Shown in pieces: positions 23,767-32,275 of a stretch of DNA of 64,000 nucleotides; the first letter of the stretch is position 1, and each line of letters begins with the position of its first letter. The DNA comes from Neisseria gonorrhoeae (GTDB lineage: Bacteria; Pseudomonadota; Gammaproteobacteria; Burkholderiales; Neisseriaceae). The DNA lies in contig NZ_QNRU01000005.1 in assembly GCF_003315235.1 (NCBI RefSeq), positions 25,021-89,020 on the forward strand, written 5' to 3'. The translations under genes were made by a program, and so were the position numbers. The notes beneath the pieces were generated by a model. The model worked only from the letters and a program-made list of their open reading frames with translations. It searched no databases and was not told the origin of the DNA.

Positions 23767-25185
23767 ATGAATATTCACGCCCTGCTCTCCAAACAATGGA
23801 CGCTGCCGCCATTCCTGCCGAAACGGCTGCTGCTGTCCCTGCTGATACTGCTGGCCCCCAATGCGGTGTTTTGGGTTTTGGCACTGCTGACCGCCACCGC
23901 CCGCCCGATTGTCAATTTGGACTACCTTCCCGCCGCGTTGCTGATCGCCCTGCCTTGGCGTTTCGTCAAAATTGCCGGCGTATTGGCATTTTGGCCGGCG
24001 GTTTTGTTTGACGGGCTGATGATGGTGATCCAACTCTTCCCTTTTATGGACCTCATCGGCGCCATCAACCTCGTCCCCTTCATCCTGACCGCCCCCGCCC
24101 CTTATCAGATAATGACCGGGCTGTTGCTGCTGTATATGCTGGCGATGCCGTTTGTGTTGCAGAAAGCCGCCGCCAAAACCGACTTCCGACACATTGCCGT
24201 CTGTGCCGCCGTTGTGGCGGCAGCCGGCTATTTCACCGGCCATTTGAGTTACTACGACCGGGGGCGGATGGCCAATATCTTCGGCGCAAACAACTTCTAT
24301 TACGCCAAAAGTCAGGCGATGCTCTACACCGTCAGCCAGAATGCCGACTTTATTACCGCCGGCCTGGTCGACCCCGTCTTCCTCCCCTTGGGCAATCAGC
24401 AGCGTGCCGCCACGCGGCTGAGTGAGCCGAAATCTCAAAAAATCCTCTTTATCGTCGCCGAATCTTGGGGGCTGCCGGGCAATCCCGAGCTTCAAAACGC
24501 CACTTTTGCCAAACTGCTGGCGCAAAAAGACCGTTTTTCGGTTTGGGAAAGCGGCAGTTTTCCCTTCATCGGCGCGACGGTCGAAGGCGAAATGCGCGAA
24601 TTGTGCGCCTACGGCGGTTTGCGCGGGTTCGCACTGCGCCGCGCACCCGACGAAAAATTTGCCCGCTGCCTCCCCAACCGTTTGAAACAAGAAGGTTACG
24701 CCACCTTTGCGATGCACGGCGCGGGTAGTTCGCTTTACGACCGCTTCAGCTGGTATCCGAGGGCGGGCTTTCAAAAAATCAAAACCGCCGAAAACCTGAT
24801 CGGTAAAAAAACCTGCGCCATTTTCGGCGGCGTGTGCGACAGCGAGCTGTTCGGCGAAGTGTCGGCATTTTTCAAAAAACACGACAAGGGACTGTTTTAC
24901 TGGATGACGCTGACCAGCCACGCCGACTATCCCGAATCCGACATTTTCAACCACAGGCTCAAATGCACCGAATACGGCCTGCCCGCCGAAACCGACCTCT
25001 GCCGCAATTTCAGCCTGCACACCCAATTCTTCGACCAACTGGCGGATTTGATCCGACGCCCCGAAATGAAAGGCACGGAAGTCATCATCGTCGGCGACCA
25101 TCCGCCGCCCGTCGGCAACCTCAATGAAACCTTCCGCTACCTCAAACAGGGACACGTCGCCTGGCTGCACTTCAAAATCAAATAA
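23767..25185 (+). CDS. Inner-membrane sulfatase-like (alkaline phosphatase superfamily) protein
   Basis: 472 residues. The first about 165 residues form four or five transmembrane helices; the rest is a periplasmic alkaline-phosphatase/sulfatase-fold domain resembling lipid-A or LOS phosphoethanolamine transferases. Visible pieces: KILFIVAESWG (metal-site strand), FIGATVEGEMRELCAYGG where the threonine or an adjacent residue would be the nucleophile, and VIIVGDHPPPVGN (metal Asp-His). It is shorter and more divergent than LptA or EptA, so the substrate is unknown. ATG 23767 has AAGGAAA six bases upstream supplied by the REP2 element, suggesting regulated expression. Confidence 0.75.
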   Translation: MNIHALLSKQWTLPPFLPKRLLLSLLILLAPNAVFWVLALLTATARPIVNLDYLPAALLIALPWRFVKIAGVLAFWPAVLFDGLMMVIQLFPFMDLIGAINLVPFILTAPAPYQIMTGLLLLYMLAMPFVLQKAAAKTDFRHIAVCAAVVAAAGYFTGHLSYYDRGRMANIFGANNFYYAKSQAMLYTVSQNADFITAGLVDPVFLPLGNQQRAATRLSEPKSQKILFIVAESWGLPGNPELQNATFAKLLAQKDRFSVWESGSFPFIGATVEGEMRELCAYGGLRGFALRRAPDEKFARCLPNRLKQEGYATFAMHGAGSSLYDRFSWYPRAGFQKIKTAENLIGKKTCAIFGGVCDSELFGEVSAFFKKHDKGLFYWMTLTSHADYPESDIFNHRLKCTEYGLPAETDLCRNFSLHTQFFDQLADLIRRPEMKGTEVIIVGDHPPPVGNLNETFRYLKQGHVAWLHFKIK

Positions 25186-25189
25186 CAAC

Positions 25190-25229
25190 AATGCCGTCTG
25201 AACGCACCAACAGCCTTCAGACGGCATTT
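25190..25229 (+). terminator. Inverted uptake-sequence terminator of the sulfatase-like gene
   Basis: GCCGTCTGAA and TTCAGACGGC about 10 bp apart followed by TTTT, directly after the stop. Confidence 0.8.
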
Positions 25230-25349
25230 TGCAGACAGACCGACCTCCTCAAGCCCACTTTTTTCATCATCTCCGATAAATTGCTTTGTAAGAATCCAAA
25301 AATCCAAAATCACAGGAAGTTATCAAAAAAACAGAAACCATCCGCCGTC

Positions 25350-25449
25350 GTTCCCGCGAAAGCGGGAATCCAGACCCGGAAACCGCAGAAATTTATCGGA
25401 AAAACCGAAACTCGAAAACAACGGACAGAATTCCCGCCTGCGCAGGAAT
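25350..25449. repeat. Pair of dRS3 repeats (NIME)
   Basis: Two dRS3-like 20-mers at 25350-25369 (one mismatch in the outer base) and 25430-25449 (one mismatch) flank a spacer containing TTTATCGGAAAAACCGAAA, the usual RS partner. A separate inverted uptake-sequence hairpin follows. Confidence 0.75.
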
Positions 25450-25519
25450 GACGGCTCATACATCACCCAAAAAAAATTGAAACCAAACAGCTGGGATTCC
25501 CTCTTGCGTGAGGCTGACA

Positions 25520-25550
25520 GATGCCGTCTGAAAGACTTTCAGACGGCATA
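25520..25550. terminator. Inverted uptake-sequence hairpin
   Basis: GCCGTCTGAA and TTCAGACGGC five bases apart. It lies about 90 bp beyond the end of the minus-strand ABC permease gene, whose own terminator may instead be the GCxGCC-rich hairpin at 25590-25620. Confidence 0.6.
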
Positions 25551-25637
25551 GGGCGTTTTCTCTTTGAATTTAAATTTTGCCACAAAAAAGCCGCCCCAAA
25601 TGAATACCCGGGCAGCTTTTTGTTGATATGACTCCAA

Positions 25638-26384
25638 TCAGCGGTGTTGCGGATTGTAACGTTTTTCCAAACGCAGGAATATCCAGCCTAAGAAAGTCGT
25701 CATCAACAGATAAATCAGGGCGGCGGTGTAAAGCGGTTCTTCATAAACCGAATACCGGCCCGTAATCGTATTCTGAACATACGCCAACTCCGCCACAGCA
25801 ATGACCGACAGCAGCGAGCTGTCTTTCAAGAGCGTGATGAACTCGCTCGCCAAAGGCGGCAGCATACGGCGCAATGCCTGCGGCAGAATCACATAGCGCA
25901 TCGCCTGCGGATAGGTCAGTCCCAAAGAACACGCCGCCTCCATCTGTCCTTTGTCTATAGACTGGATGCCCGCGCGGAAAATCTCACAGATATACGCCCC
26001 CGAGTTGGCGATCAGTGCCAAAGAACCGGCAATCAGCGGCCCGTATCCGCGACGCAGCGCGATTGCCGCCTCGCCGCTGACCAAAATGCCGTCTGAAGGA
26101 TGGACGAAAAACGGAAACCACACATACGCCCAAATCACAATCTGCACAAACAGCGGCGTACCCCGGAACAGGGTAACGTACAGCAGCGAAACCTTACGCA
26201 ACGCCCACGCCAGCACGCGCATCGGCGCACCGGCTTTTTCCAAGTGAATCAGGCGCGCCAACGCCAACAACAGACCCAATACCGAACCGCCCGCCGTCGC
26301 CACGACCGTCAGCCCCAAGGTCGTCAGTGCGCCGTAAAGAAACATCCAGCGGTATTCGTAAATAATGTCAAAACGAAAATCCAT
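25638..26384 (-). CDS. Polar amino acid ABC transporter permease
   Basis: 248 residues, HisM/GlnP family. Five hydrophobic segments, with the EAA-type cytoplasmic loop ACSLGLTYPQAMRYVILPQALRRMLPPL-like region (residues around 155-180) that contacts the ATPase, and the typical RGTPLFVQIVIWAY segment. Substrate is probably glutamate, glutamine or another polar amino acid. No ATP-binding or binding-protein gene is adjacent in this window, so its partners must be encoded elsewhere. Confidence 0.9.
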   Translation of the reverse strand: MDFRFDIIYEYRWMFLYGALTTLGLTVVATAGGSVLGLLLALARLIHLEKAGAPMRVLAWALRKVSLLYVTLFRGTPLFVQIVIWAYVWFPFFVHPSDGILVSGEAAIALRRGYGPLIAGSLALIANSGAYICEIFRAGIQSIDKGQMEAACSLGLTYPQAMRYVILPQALRRMLPPLASEFITLLKDSSLLSVIAVAELAYVQNTITGRYSVYEEPLYTAALIYLLMTTFLGWIFLRLEKRYNPQHR

Positions 26385-26562
26385 AAACCGTCCGTATCAA
26401 AAACCGGCGGAACTGCCGCCGTTGCAAAATAATCCGCCATTTTACCGTAAAAACCGCCGCCTGAACTTTTTTATCGCGGCAGACGGCGGTTGCGCGTCTC
26501 CGCAAAAATGCAGGGCGCGCGGTTTTCAGACGGCATTTGCCGTTCAAGGCCGTGCGGTGTCT

Positions 26563-27234
26563 TTACCAAATGCCCAACCATTCGCCCACGGAATCCATCC
26601 AATCCTTATTGCCCCCGCCGCTCCTGCCTGCCCGGCGGTACGCCCACGGCGCTTGCGGATTTTTAGCTTTCCACAATCCTTTGCGTTCCCTTTCCGCCTG
26701 AATTTGAGCGTCGGCATAGTCGGCAAAATCCGCCTTATCCTGCTGTTCTTTAGCATAACTTTTATAATGCCACGCCGCCCCGTCCTGCACCTGCATCAGG
26801 TTCAAATCGGTTTTGCCGGCGGATACCTGCGCCACTTCGCGCTGATAGCGGTCGGTTTCAAACACACGTACACTGACTTTCCTACCCTCCGCCGCCGCGC
26901 GCAGGTTGTCGCGCGAACGTGTACCGTAAGCCTGTTTCATCTCCGGTGCGTCGATATACGCCATCCGAATTTTATGTTTCGCGCCGTCGCCGTCGATGAC
27001 GTGAAGGGTATCGCCGTCATAGACTTTGGACACCGTGCCTGTGTAGCTGTGGCCGGATTTCGCCGATGCCCGTCGGCGAACGGGCGCGTCGGAACCCACG
27101 TCCCCTGCAGTGCCGAGTACGTCGAGTACGGCAACCGCCGTCCGCACCGCCTCACTGTCATATCCCGTATAACCCAACGCGCCCAAAAGCGACAGGGCGA
27201 CGGGAAGCCATTTCATGATTTTTTTAATCTGCAT
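26563..27234 (-). CDS. nuc: Thermonuclease (staphylococcal nuclease-like), exported
   Basis: 223 residues. An N-terminal hydrophobic segment (MKWLPVALSLLGALGYTGYD) indicates export or anchoring, then an SNc domain: VYDGDTLHVIDGDGAKHKIR with the calcium Asp, YIDAPEMKQAYGTRSRDNL with catalytic Arg and Glu-region, and VRVFETDRYQREVAQV with the second catalytic Arg. It degrades DNA and RNA outside the cytoplasm. The gonococcal homologue, Nuc, is known to break down neutrophil extracellular traps and biofilm DNA; the same role here is inference. ATG 27234 is preferred over an upstream in-frame ATG that lies in an uptake-sequence region. Confidence 0.85.
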   Translation of the reverse strand: MQIKKIMKWLPVALSLLGALGYTGYDSEAVRTAVAVLDVLGTAGDVGSDAPVRRRASAKSGHSYTGTVSKVYDGDTLHVIDGDGAKHKIRMAYIDAPEMKQAYGTRSRDNLRAAAEGRKVSVRVFETDRYQREVAQVSAGKTDLNLMQVQDGAAWHYKSYAKEQQDKADFADYADAQIQAERERKGLWKAKNPQAPWAYRRAGRSGGGNKDWMDSVGEWLGIW

Positions 27235-27249
27235 ATTTTTCAAATGCCG

Positions 27250-27290
27250 ATGCCGTCTGAACATCTCTGAACCGGATTTCAGACGGCATC
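27250..27290. terminator. Inverted uptake-sequence pair between rpiA and nuc
   Basis: GCCGTCTGAA and TTCAGACGGC about 18 bp apart, just past the rpiA stop on the minus strand, so it terminates rpiA and separates it from nuc. Confidence 0.7.
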
Positions 27291-27302
27291 TTAACGTCAG
27301 GA

Positions 27303-27974
27303 TTACCCTTGGCAGGGATAGATGACTTTCGCACCCTCTTCCGTCCCCAAAATCAACACATCGGCGGCATCGCGGGCGAATATGCCGTTTTCGAGTACGC
27401 CGGTGATTTTGTTGATTTCATCTTCCATCGTCAGCGGCTGATCGATATTCAAGCCGTGGACATCGACGATTTGGTTGCCGTAAAACGTGGTGTAGCCGAT
27501 ACGCAGTTCGGGCTGTCCGCCCATGGCAAGCAGTTTGCGCGAAACAAGGGAGCGCGCGCTTTCGACGGCTTCCACGGGCAGTGGGAATTTGCCCAGCCGG
27601 GAAACATATTTGCTTTCGTCCGCAATGCAGACGAATTTTTCTGATGCGCTGGCGACGATTTTTTCGTTGAGGTGCGCGCCGCCGCCGCCCTTAATCATTT
27701 GCAGGGCGTGGTTCACTTCGTCCGCACCGTCGATATAGACCGCCAAACCGGACACTTCGTTCAGGGACACGACGGGAATGTCGTACCGGGCAAGCAGTTC
27801 GCCGGATTTTTTGGAGGTTGAAACCGCGCCTTTGATTTTTTTACCGCTTTTGCCCAAGGCTTCGATGAAGAAATTGATGGTCGAACCGGTACCGATGCCG
27901 ATGTATTCGTTTTCGGGTACGAATTCGACTGCTTTTTCGGCGGCGATGCGCTTGAGTTCGTCTTGTGTCGTCAT
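27303..27974 (-). CDS. rpiA: Ribose-5-phosphate isomerase A
   Basis: 223 residues. It interconverts ribulose 5-phosphate and ribose 5-phosphate in the pentose phosphate pathway. Motifs: IGIGTGSTINFFIEALG near residue 26, YIDGADEVNHALQMIKGGGGA with the catalytic Asp and Glu-region, and RSLVSRKLLAMGG. Start ATG 27974, full length. Divergence from ispF is small (about 75 bp), both on the minus strand. Confidence 0.97.
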   Translation of the reverse strand: MTTQDELKRIAAEKAVEFVPENEYIGIGTGSTINFFIEALGKSGKKIKGAVSTSKKSGELLARYDIPVVSLNEVSGLAVYIDGADEVNHALQMIKGGGGAHLNEKIVASASEKFVCIADESKYVSRLGKFPLPVEAVESARSLVSRKLLAMGGQPELRIGYTTFYGNQIVDVHGLNIDQPLTMEDEINKITGVLENGIFARDAADVLILGTEEGAKVIYPCQG

Positions 27975-28050
27975 ATTTTTATCCTTTGGGAAACCGTATC
28001 AACAAACAGCCGCCATCTTAACATTTTTTTGCACGTCCTGCCCGCCGCGT

Positions 28051-28533
28051 TCAAATCCGTACCAGCAATACCGCCGCCTGCGCCTCTATGCCTTCCATCC
28101 GCCCGAGATAGCCGAGTTTTTCGTTGGTTTTGCCTTTGATATTGACGCACGAAATATCGATACCCAAATCGGCGGCGATGTTGGCACGCATTTGCGGAAT
28201 GTGCGGTGCGAGTTTGGGTTTCTGTGCAATCACGGTCGTATCGACATTGACCGCCTGCCAACCCTGCGCCTGAACGCTTTGATACGCCGCACGCAAAAGG
28301 ACGCGGCTGTCCGCATCTTTGAACTCTGCGGCGGTGTCGGGAAAATGGCTGCCGATGTCGCCCAAACCTGCCGCACCGAGCAGCGCGTCGGTAACGGCGT
28401 GCAGCAGCGCGTCGGCATCCGAATGCCCGAGCAGCCCTTTTTCAAATGGGATTTCAACTCCGCCAAGTATCAGCTTTCTGCCTTCGGTCAATTGGTGGAC
28501 ATCGTAGCCCTGTCCGATACGGATATTCGTCAT
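28051..28533 (-). CDS. ispF: 2-C-methyl-D-erythritol 2,4-cyclodiphosphate synthase
   Basis: 160 residues. It cyclises CDP-ME 2-phosphate in the MEP isoprenoid pathway. Zinc site GYDVHQL (Asp8, His10) and the third zinc His in [21 protein letters not shown]; also DIGSHFPD and [20 protein letters not shown], all typical of IspF. I use the ATG at 28533 ([12 protein letters not shown]); the longer frame starts inside an uptake sequence. Transcribed after ispD, 31 bp apart. Confidence 0.97.
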   Translation of the reverse strand: MTNIRIGQGYDVHQLTEGRKLILGGVEIPFEKGLLGHSDADALLHAVTDALLGAAGLGDIGSHFPDTAAEFKDADSRVLLRAAYQSVQAQGWQAVNVDTTVIAQKPKLAPHIPQMRANIAADLGIDISCVNIKGKTNEKLGYLGRMEGIEAQAAVLLVRI

Positions 28534-28564
28534 CGTTTGTGTTCCTGATGTTTTGAATTGAATT

Positions 28565-29254
28565 TCAGACGGCATTGAGCAGCAGCCTGACGATGTATGC
28601 GTCCTGCGGCTGCGTCAGTTTCAAATTGCGCGCGTCGCCCTGTATCAGTAGCGGACGCACACCCAGTTTTTCCACGGCGGACGCTTCATCGGTAATGCCG
28701 CCCAAGTTTTCCGCAGCCAATGCGCGGTGCAGCAAACCCGCTTGAAAAAGCTGCGGCGTTTGCGCCTGCCAAAGCCCCGAACGGTCGACAGTTGCACTGA
28801 TTTGTCCGCTTTCTGCGCGCTTGAGCGTATCGGCAACGGGAACTGCCAAAATCCCGCCTTCGGCGGCGTTGCCCGCCTGTTCTATCAACCGCGCCAGAGC
28901 TTCAGACGGCAGGCAGCAGCGGGCGGCATCGTGTACCAGAATATTGTCGGTTTCCGCCGCCAAACCGGTTTCCAACAGTTTTGCCACACCGTTGCGGACA
29001 GTTTCGGCGCGGGTCTGTCCACCGTTTTTCCACACCCGAACCTGTGGAAATGCCGTCTGAACCTTATCGGCAAACGTGTCTTCGGGCGAGACGACAACGA
29101 CGGTCAAATCGACGGCCTCATGCCGTTCAAAAATCCCAAGTACATGTTCTAAAACGGTTTTGCTTCCGATTTCGACATATTGCTTGGGTTTGTCCGCACC
29201 GAAACGCACCCCGATGCCGGCGGCGGGAATCAGCGCGATATTTTTGCGTTTCAT
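28565..29254 (-). CDS. ispD: 2-C-methyl-D-erythritol 4-phosphate cytidylyltransferase
   Basis: 229 residues. Makes CDP-methylerythritol from MEP and CTP. The CTP-binding motif [18 protein letters not shown] is at residues about 9-26, with [14 protein letters not shown] and the C-terminal [13 protein letters not shown]. The ATG overlaps the dnaQ stop (ATGA at 29251-29254), so translation is coupled to dnaQ; order dnaQ-ispD-ispF. Confidence 0.97.
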   Translation of the reverse strand: MKRKNIALIPAAGIGVRFGADKPKQYVEIGSKTVLEHVLGIFERHEAVDLTVVVVSPEDTFADKVQTAFPQVRVWKNGGQTRAETVRNGVAKLLETGLAAETDNILVHDAARCCLPSEALARLIEQAGNAAEGGILAVPVADTLKRAESGQISATVDRSGLWQAQTPQLFQAGLLHRALAAENLGGITDEASAVEKLGVRPLLIQGDARNLKLTQPQDAYIVRLLLNAV

Positions 29255-29985
29255 GCGTTTTCCCCGCCGTTTTCAGACGGCACGGCTTCCTTACGCCAAA
29301 TACAGGCTTCGCCCAAGCCGTCAAGATATTCTTCGTGCGCCGCCAGTTCGGCTTCATCCGCCTTAATCACTTTCAGTTTGGCACCGAGTTTCATTTCGGC
29401 AGATGCAACAGGTTTGGCTGTCGGTTCTTCCTCCTCGGTCTCCCCCATCAAGTCGAATTGCCGCCGCGTCATCGCCAGATAGACTTCGCCCAAAAGTTCG
29501 CAGTCGATCAATGCGCCGTGCAGGACGCGCTTGCTGCGGTCGACGGAAAAACGGTTGCACAGGGCATCCAGGCTCGCTTTCTGCCCGGGGAACATTTCGC
29601 GCGCCATCGCCAGGGTATCGGTAACGGTGCAGCCGAGTTCCTCGACGGTCGGCAGCCCCACCCGGCGGAACTCCATATTGAGGAAGCCCACATCGAATTT
29701 GGCATTGTGGATAATCAGTTCCGCACCGCGCAGAAAATCGGCAATCTGCCTGCCGACCTCTGCAAACGGCGGCGCGTTTTTCTCTTCCAAAACCTGTATC
29801 GTCAAGCCGTGGACGCGTGCCGCCTCTTCGGGCATATCGCGCTCGGGGTGGACATAGAGGTGCAGGTTTTTGTCGGTCATTTGGCGGTTGACCATTTCCA
29901 GACCGGCAAACTCGACCAGACGGTCGCCGCCGTCGGCATACAGGCCGGTGGTTTCGGTATCGAGGATGATTTGGCGTGTCATCAT
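29251..29985 (-). CDS. dnaQ: DNA polymerase III epsilon subunit (proofreading exonuclease)
   Basis: 244 residues, DEDDh exonuclease. Exo I motif LDTETTGLYADGGDRLVEFAG (first Asp and Glu), Exo II HNAKFDVGFLNMEF, Exo III with HGALIDCELLGEVYLAM (His and Asp). It proofreads as part of the Pol III core. The C-terminal tail past residue 180 would hold the alpha-binding segment. Two adjacent ATG codons at 29985 and 29982 can start it. Heads the dnaQ-ispD-ispF unit. Confidence 0.95.
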   Translation of the reverse strand: MMTRQIILDTETTGLYADGGDRLVEFAGLEMVNRQMTDKNLHLYVHPERDMPEEAARVHGLTIQVLEEKNAPPFAEVGRQIADFLRGAELIIHNAKFDVGFLNMEFRRVGLPTVEELGCTVTDTLAMAREMFPGQKASLDALCNRFSVDRSKRVLHGALIDCELLGEVYLAMTRRQFDLMGETEEEEPTAKPVASAEMKLGAKLKVIKADEAELAAHEEYLDGLGEACIWRKEAVPSENGGENA

Positions 29986-30060
29986 ATCGGTGTCTTTCTT
30001 CTGTCTTCGTAAATTGATTATTTTTTAAGCAATGTATTTTTCTGTTTTCATTTCAATGCA

Positions 30061-30100
30061 CAAACCCACTTATTCACAGTGTGTTCACAACATTGGGCAG
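30061..30100. repeat. 42-bp intergenic motif with DnaA-box-like core, copy 1
   Basis: The stretch around 30046-30090 (TTTCAATGCACAAACCCACT then TTATTCACA at 30070-30078) is similar to one at 33851-33890 upstream of dsbD. TTATTCACA fits TTATNCACA, the DnaA-box consensus. It lies upstream of dnaQ and downstream of the MFS gene. Confidence 0.4.
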
Positions 30101-30140
30101 GCGGATTGTGTATTTTGGGGACAATTTTTCCAGACGGCAT

Positions 30141-31451
30141 TCAAGGTTTTTTCCTGATTGCCGCCGCGCCTAAAAACCGCCTTTCGCGCTTAATCAAAAA
30201 TACCGCCAACGGAATATTGCCCAAGGAGACAATCAGATACAGCAGGGAAATGCTGTCAAACAAAAACAGCAATACCGCGCTCAAAACGGCGGCGGAAACC
30301 ATAAAGATGCCGTTAACGATATTGTTGGCGGCAACGGCGCGGGCGCGGAAAGTCTCGCTGCTGGCGGTTTGCAGCCAGGTATAGAGCGGAACGGAGAAAA
30401 ATCCGCCGAAAAAGCCGATCAGCGTCATCACCGCCATCACGGGGTATGCCCATCCTTGCGATAAAAACCAAAAAATGCCGTTCAGCCCTTCAAAACGGTG
30501 TCCGTGCGTCAGCCACACCAAAACCAGGCCGCAAACCGTCAAACCCAACGCACCAACCGTTACCCAAGCCAACATCAGCCGTTCCCTGCCGAACTTGGCA
30601 CACAGTACCGAACCGGCGGCAATACCGATGGAAAACAAAGCAAGCATCAGGTTAAAAACATTATCGTTGCCGCCCAAATGGATTTGGGTAAAGGTCGGCA
30701 GTTGCGTGGTATAAACCGCGCCGACAAACCAAAACCACGAGATGCCGATAATGGCGGTAAAAACGGGATTGTGCCGCACCGTTTCACGCAGCAGGGATTT
30801 TGTACCACGGACAATATTCCACTCGATTTGGGTATCGGCAGCCTTGGCGGGTACGGACGGCATAAACAGGCTGCCGGCCGTTCCTCCGACGGCGACCAGC
30901 AAAACCAGTATCCCGACAATATAAGGCGGCGCGCCGGCAACCGCCGTTCCCAAAATCTGACCAAACAGGATGGCGACAAACGTACCGGATTCAATCAGGC
31001 TGTTGCCCATCATCAGCTCGTTGTCGTCGAGATAATCGGGCAGAATGGCATATTTAAGCGGGCCGAACAGCGTCGATTGCGCGCCCATGCAAAACAGACA
31101 GAGCAAGAGCAGCGGGGCTGACCGGATATAAAACCCGTATGCCGCCACCGCCATAATGATGATTTCCAGCACCTTGACCCAACGCGCCAAAACGGCCTTG
31201 TCGAATTTGTTACCCAACTGCCCCGACAGCGCGGAAAACAGGAAATACGGCAAAATAAACAGCAGTGCGCCCAAGTTCAACATCTGTCCGGCAGGCAGAA
31301 CGCCGTTTTGCCCCAAACCGTAAAACCCGATCATGACAAACAGCGCGGTTTTGAACACATTGTCATTGAACGCGCCGAGAAACTGCGTAGCGAAAAGAGG
31401 CCCGAAACGGCGGCTTTTAACCAGTCCCAAACCGCCTTTTTTAGCGTCCAT
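30141..31451 (-). CDS. MFS transporter, LplT-like (lysophospholipid transporter family)
   Basis: 436 residues, about 12 hydrophobic helices. The N-terminal FGPLFATQFLGAFNDNVFK pattern is typical of the LplT and Aas-associated MFS branch, which flips lysophospholipids inward for re-acylation. Substrate remains inferred. ATG 31451 overlaps the end of ccoS by 11 bp; the longer upstream start would overlap ccoS further. No acyltransferase gene is adjacent. Confidence 0.8.
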   Translation of the reverse strand: MDAKKGGLGLVKSRRFGPLFATQFLGAFNDNVFKTALFVMIGFYGLGQNGVLPAGQMLNLGALLFILPYFLFSALSGQLGNKFDKAVLARWVKVLEIIIMAVAAYGFYIRSAPLLLLCLFCMGAQSTLFGPLKYAILPDYLDDNELMMGNSLIESGTFVAILFGQILGTAVAGAPPYIVGILVLLVAVGGTAGSLFMPSVPAKAADTQIEWNIVRGTKSLLRETVRHNPVFTAIIGISWFWFVGAVYTTQLPTFTQIHLGGNDNVFNLMLALFSIGIAAGSVLCAKFGRERLMLAWVTVGALGLTVCGLVLVWLTHGHRFEGLNGIFWFLSQGWAYPVMAVMTLIGFFGGFFSVPLYTWLQTASSETFRARAVAANNIVNGIFMVSAAVLSAVLLFLFDSISLLYLIVSLGNIPLAVFLIKRERRFLGAAAIRKKP

Positions 31452-31626
31452 CGTTTTCCTTCTCTTTTTCAATCAGTTTACTTGTCGAATCATCATCCAT
31501 CAAAATGCGGTGCGCCGGTCCTTCCAAATCGTCAAACTGTCCGTTTTTGCCCGACCACCAGAAAAACCAGCCGATGACAAATGCCAAAATAATGCTGATG
31601 GGCACCAGAATAAACATACTTTCCAT
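31441..31626 (-). CDS. ccoS: cbb3-type cytochrome oxidase assembly protein CcoS
   Basis: 61 residues: one transmembrane helix (FILVPISIILAFVIGWFFWW) followed by GKNGQFDDLEGPAHRILMDDD, the CcoS hallmark FDDLEGPAxRIL. CcoS helps load copper and haem into the cbb3 oxidase, the main terminal oxidase of Neisseria. Start ATG 31626 overlaps the stop of the preceding hypothetical gene by one base, indicating translational coupling. The cbb3 genes are not in the window. Confidence 0.9.
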   Translation of the reverse strand: MESMFILVPISIILAFVIGWFFWWSGKNGQFDDLEGPAHRILMDDDSTSKLIEKEKENDGR

Positions 31627-31925
31627 CACATATTCCCTATCAAATCGTTCAAAACAAAAGTCTGCCCTGACACGGTCAGATATTCGTTACGCAAAGTTCC
31701 GACGGGGGCTTCGTCAAAAAACAGCTCGATACGGTCTTTGACCACGCGCCAATATTGGGGAATTTCCGTCTGACCGAACGGCGACAGGACATGGTTGCCC
31801 GTCCCATCTTCCAATTTAACGGCAAAACGCCCGCTCTGCAGCCGTGCTTCCGATTCGTCGTCGGCAAGAAGGATGAAAAAGCCTATATGCCGTCCCGATT
31901 GGTCATGAATACTGAAATAATGCAT
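31626..31925 (-). CDS. Hypothetical protein in operon with ccoS
   Basis: 99 residues, soluble, no signal peptide. Sequence features an N-terminal HYFSIHDQSGRHIGFFILLA and a C-terminal LFFDEAPVGTLRNEYLTV, possibly a small beta-barrel. No family recognised. Coupled to ccoS by a one-base overlap, so a link with respiratory oxidase assembly is possible but unproven. Confidence 0.65.
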   Translation of the reverse strand: MHYFSIHDQSGRHIGFFILLADDESEARLQSGRFAVKLEDGTGNHVLSPFGQTEIPQYWRVVKDRIELFFDEAPVGTLRNEYLTVSGQTFVLNDLIGNM

Positions 31926-32275
31926 AAATTCCCCACCCGCCTTTTTTCAGACGGCATCAACTAAAAACAGGGCGAATGTACCAGTTTGGACGGGAAAAAT
32001 GCAAAGAAATTCTCCCTCCCCCAGCCGAAAACACCGGCAAACCGCATATCCCCCTTTTTTCCGTCAAAATACCCGACTTCCGCCATTTTCACGCAAACGC
32101 CCGATTAAGCCAAGCAATTGCAAAGATTTTTTGCTAGAATAGCCTGCTTCTTTTATCAACCGTTTCAGACGGCTCCACTACTTTCCCGTCAAGGAAAGCA
32201 AAGCGGATTCGGCACGAATCCGATTAGTATCCGTGTCCGATTCCAATGCCGTCTGAAACTTTCCGGAGTAAGAAA

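Noticed and set aside
23692..25227. 511-codon minus-strand open frame over the sulfatase-like gene
   Set aside because: Antisense shadow; its long Gln/Gly-rich sequence has no domain features, while the plus strand encodes a coherent membrane enzyme with a ribosome binding site.
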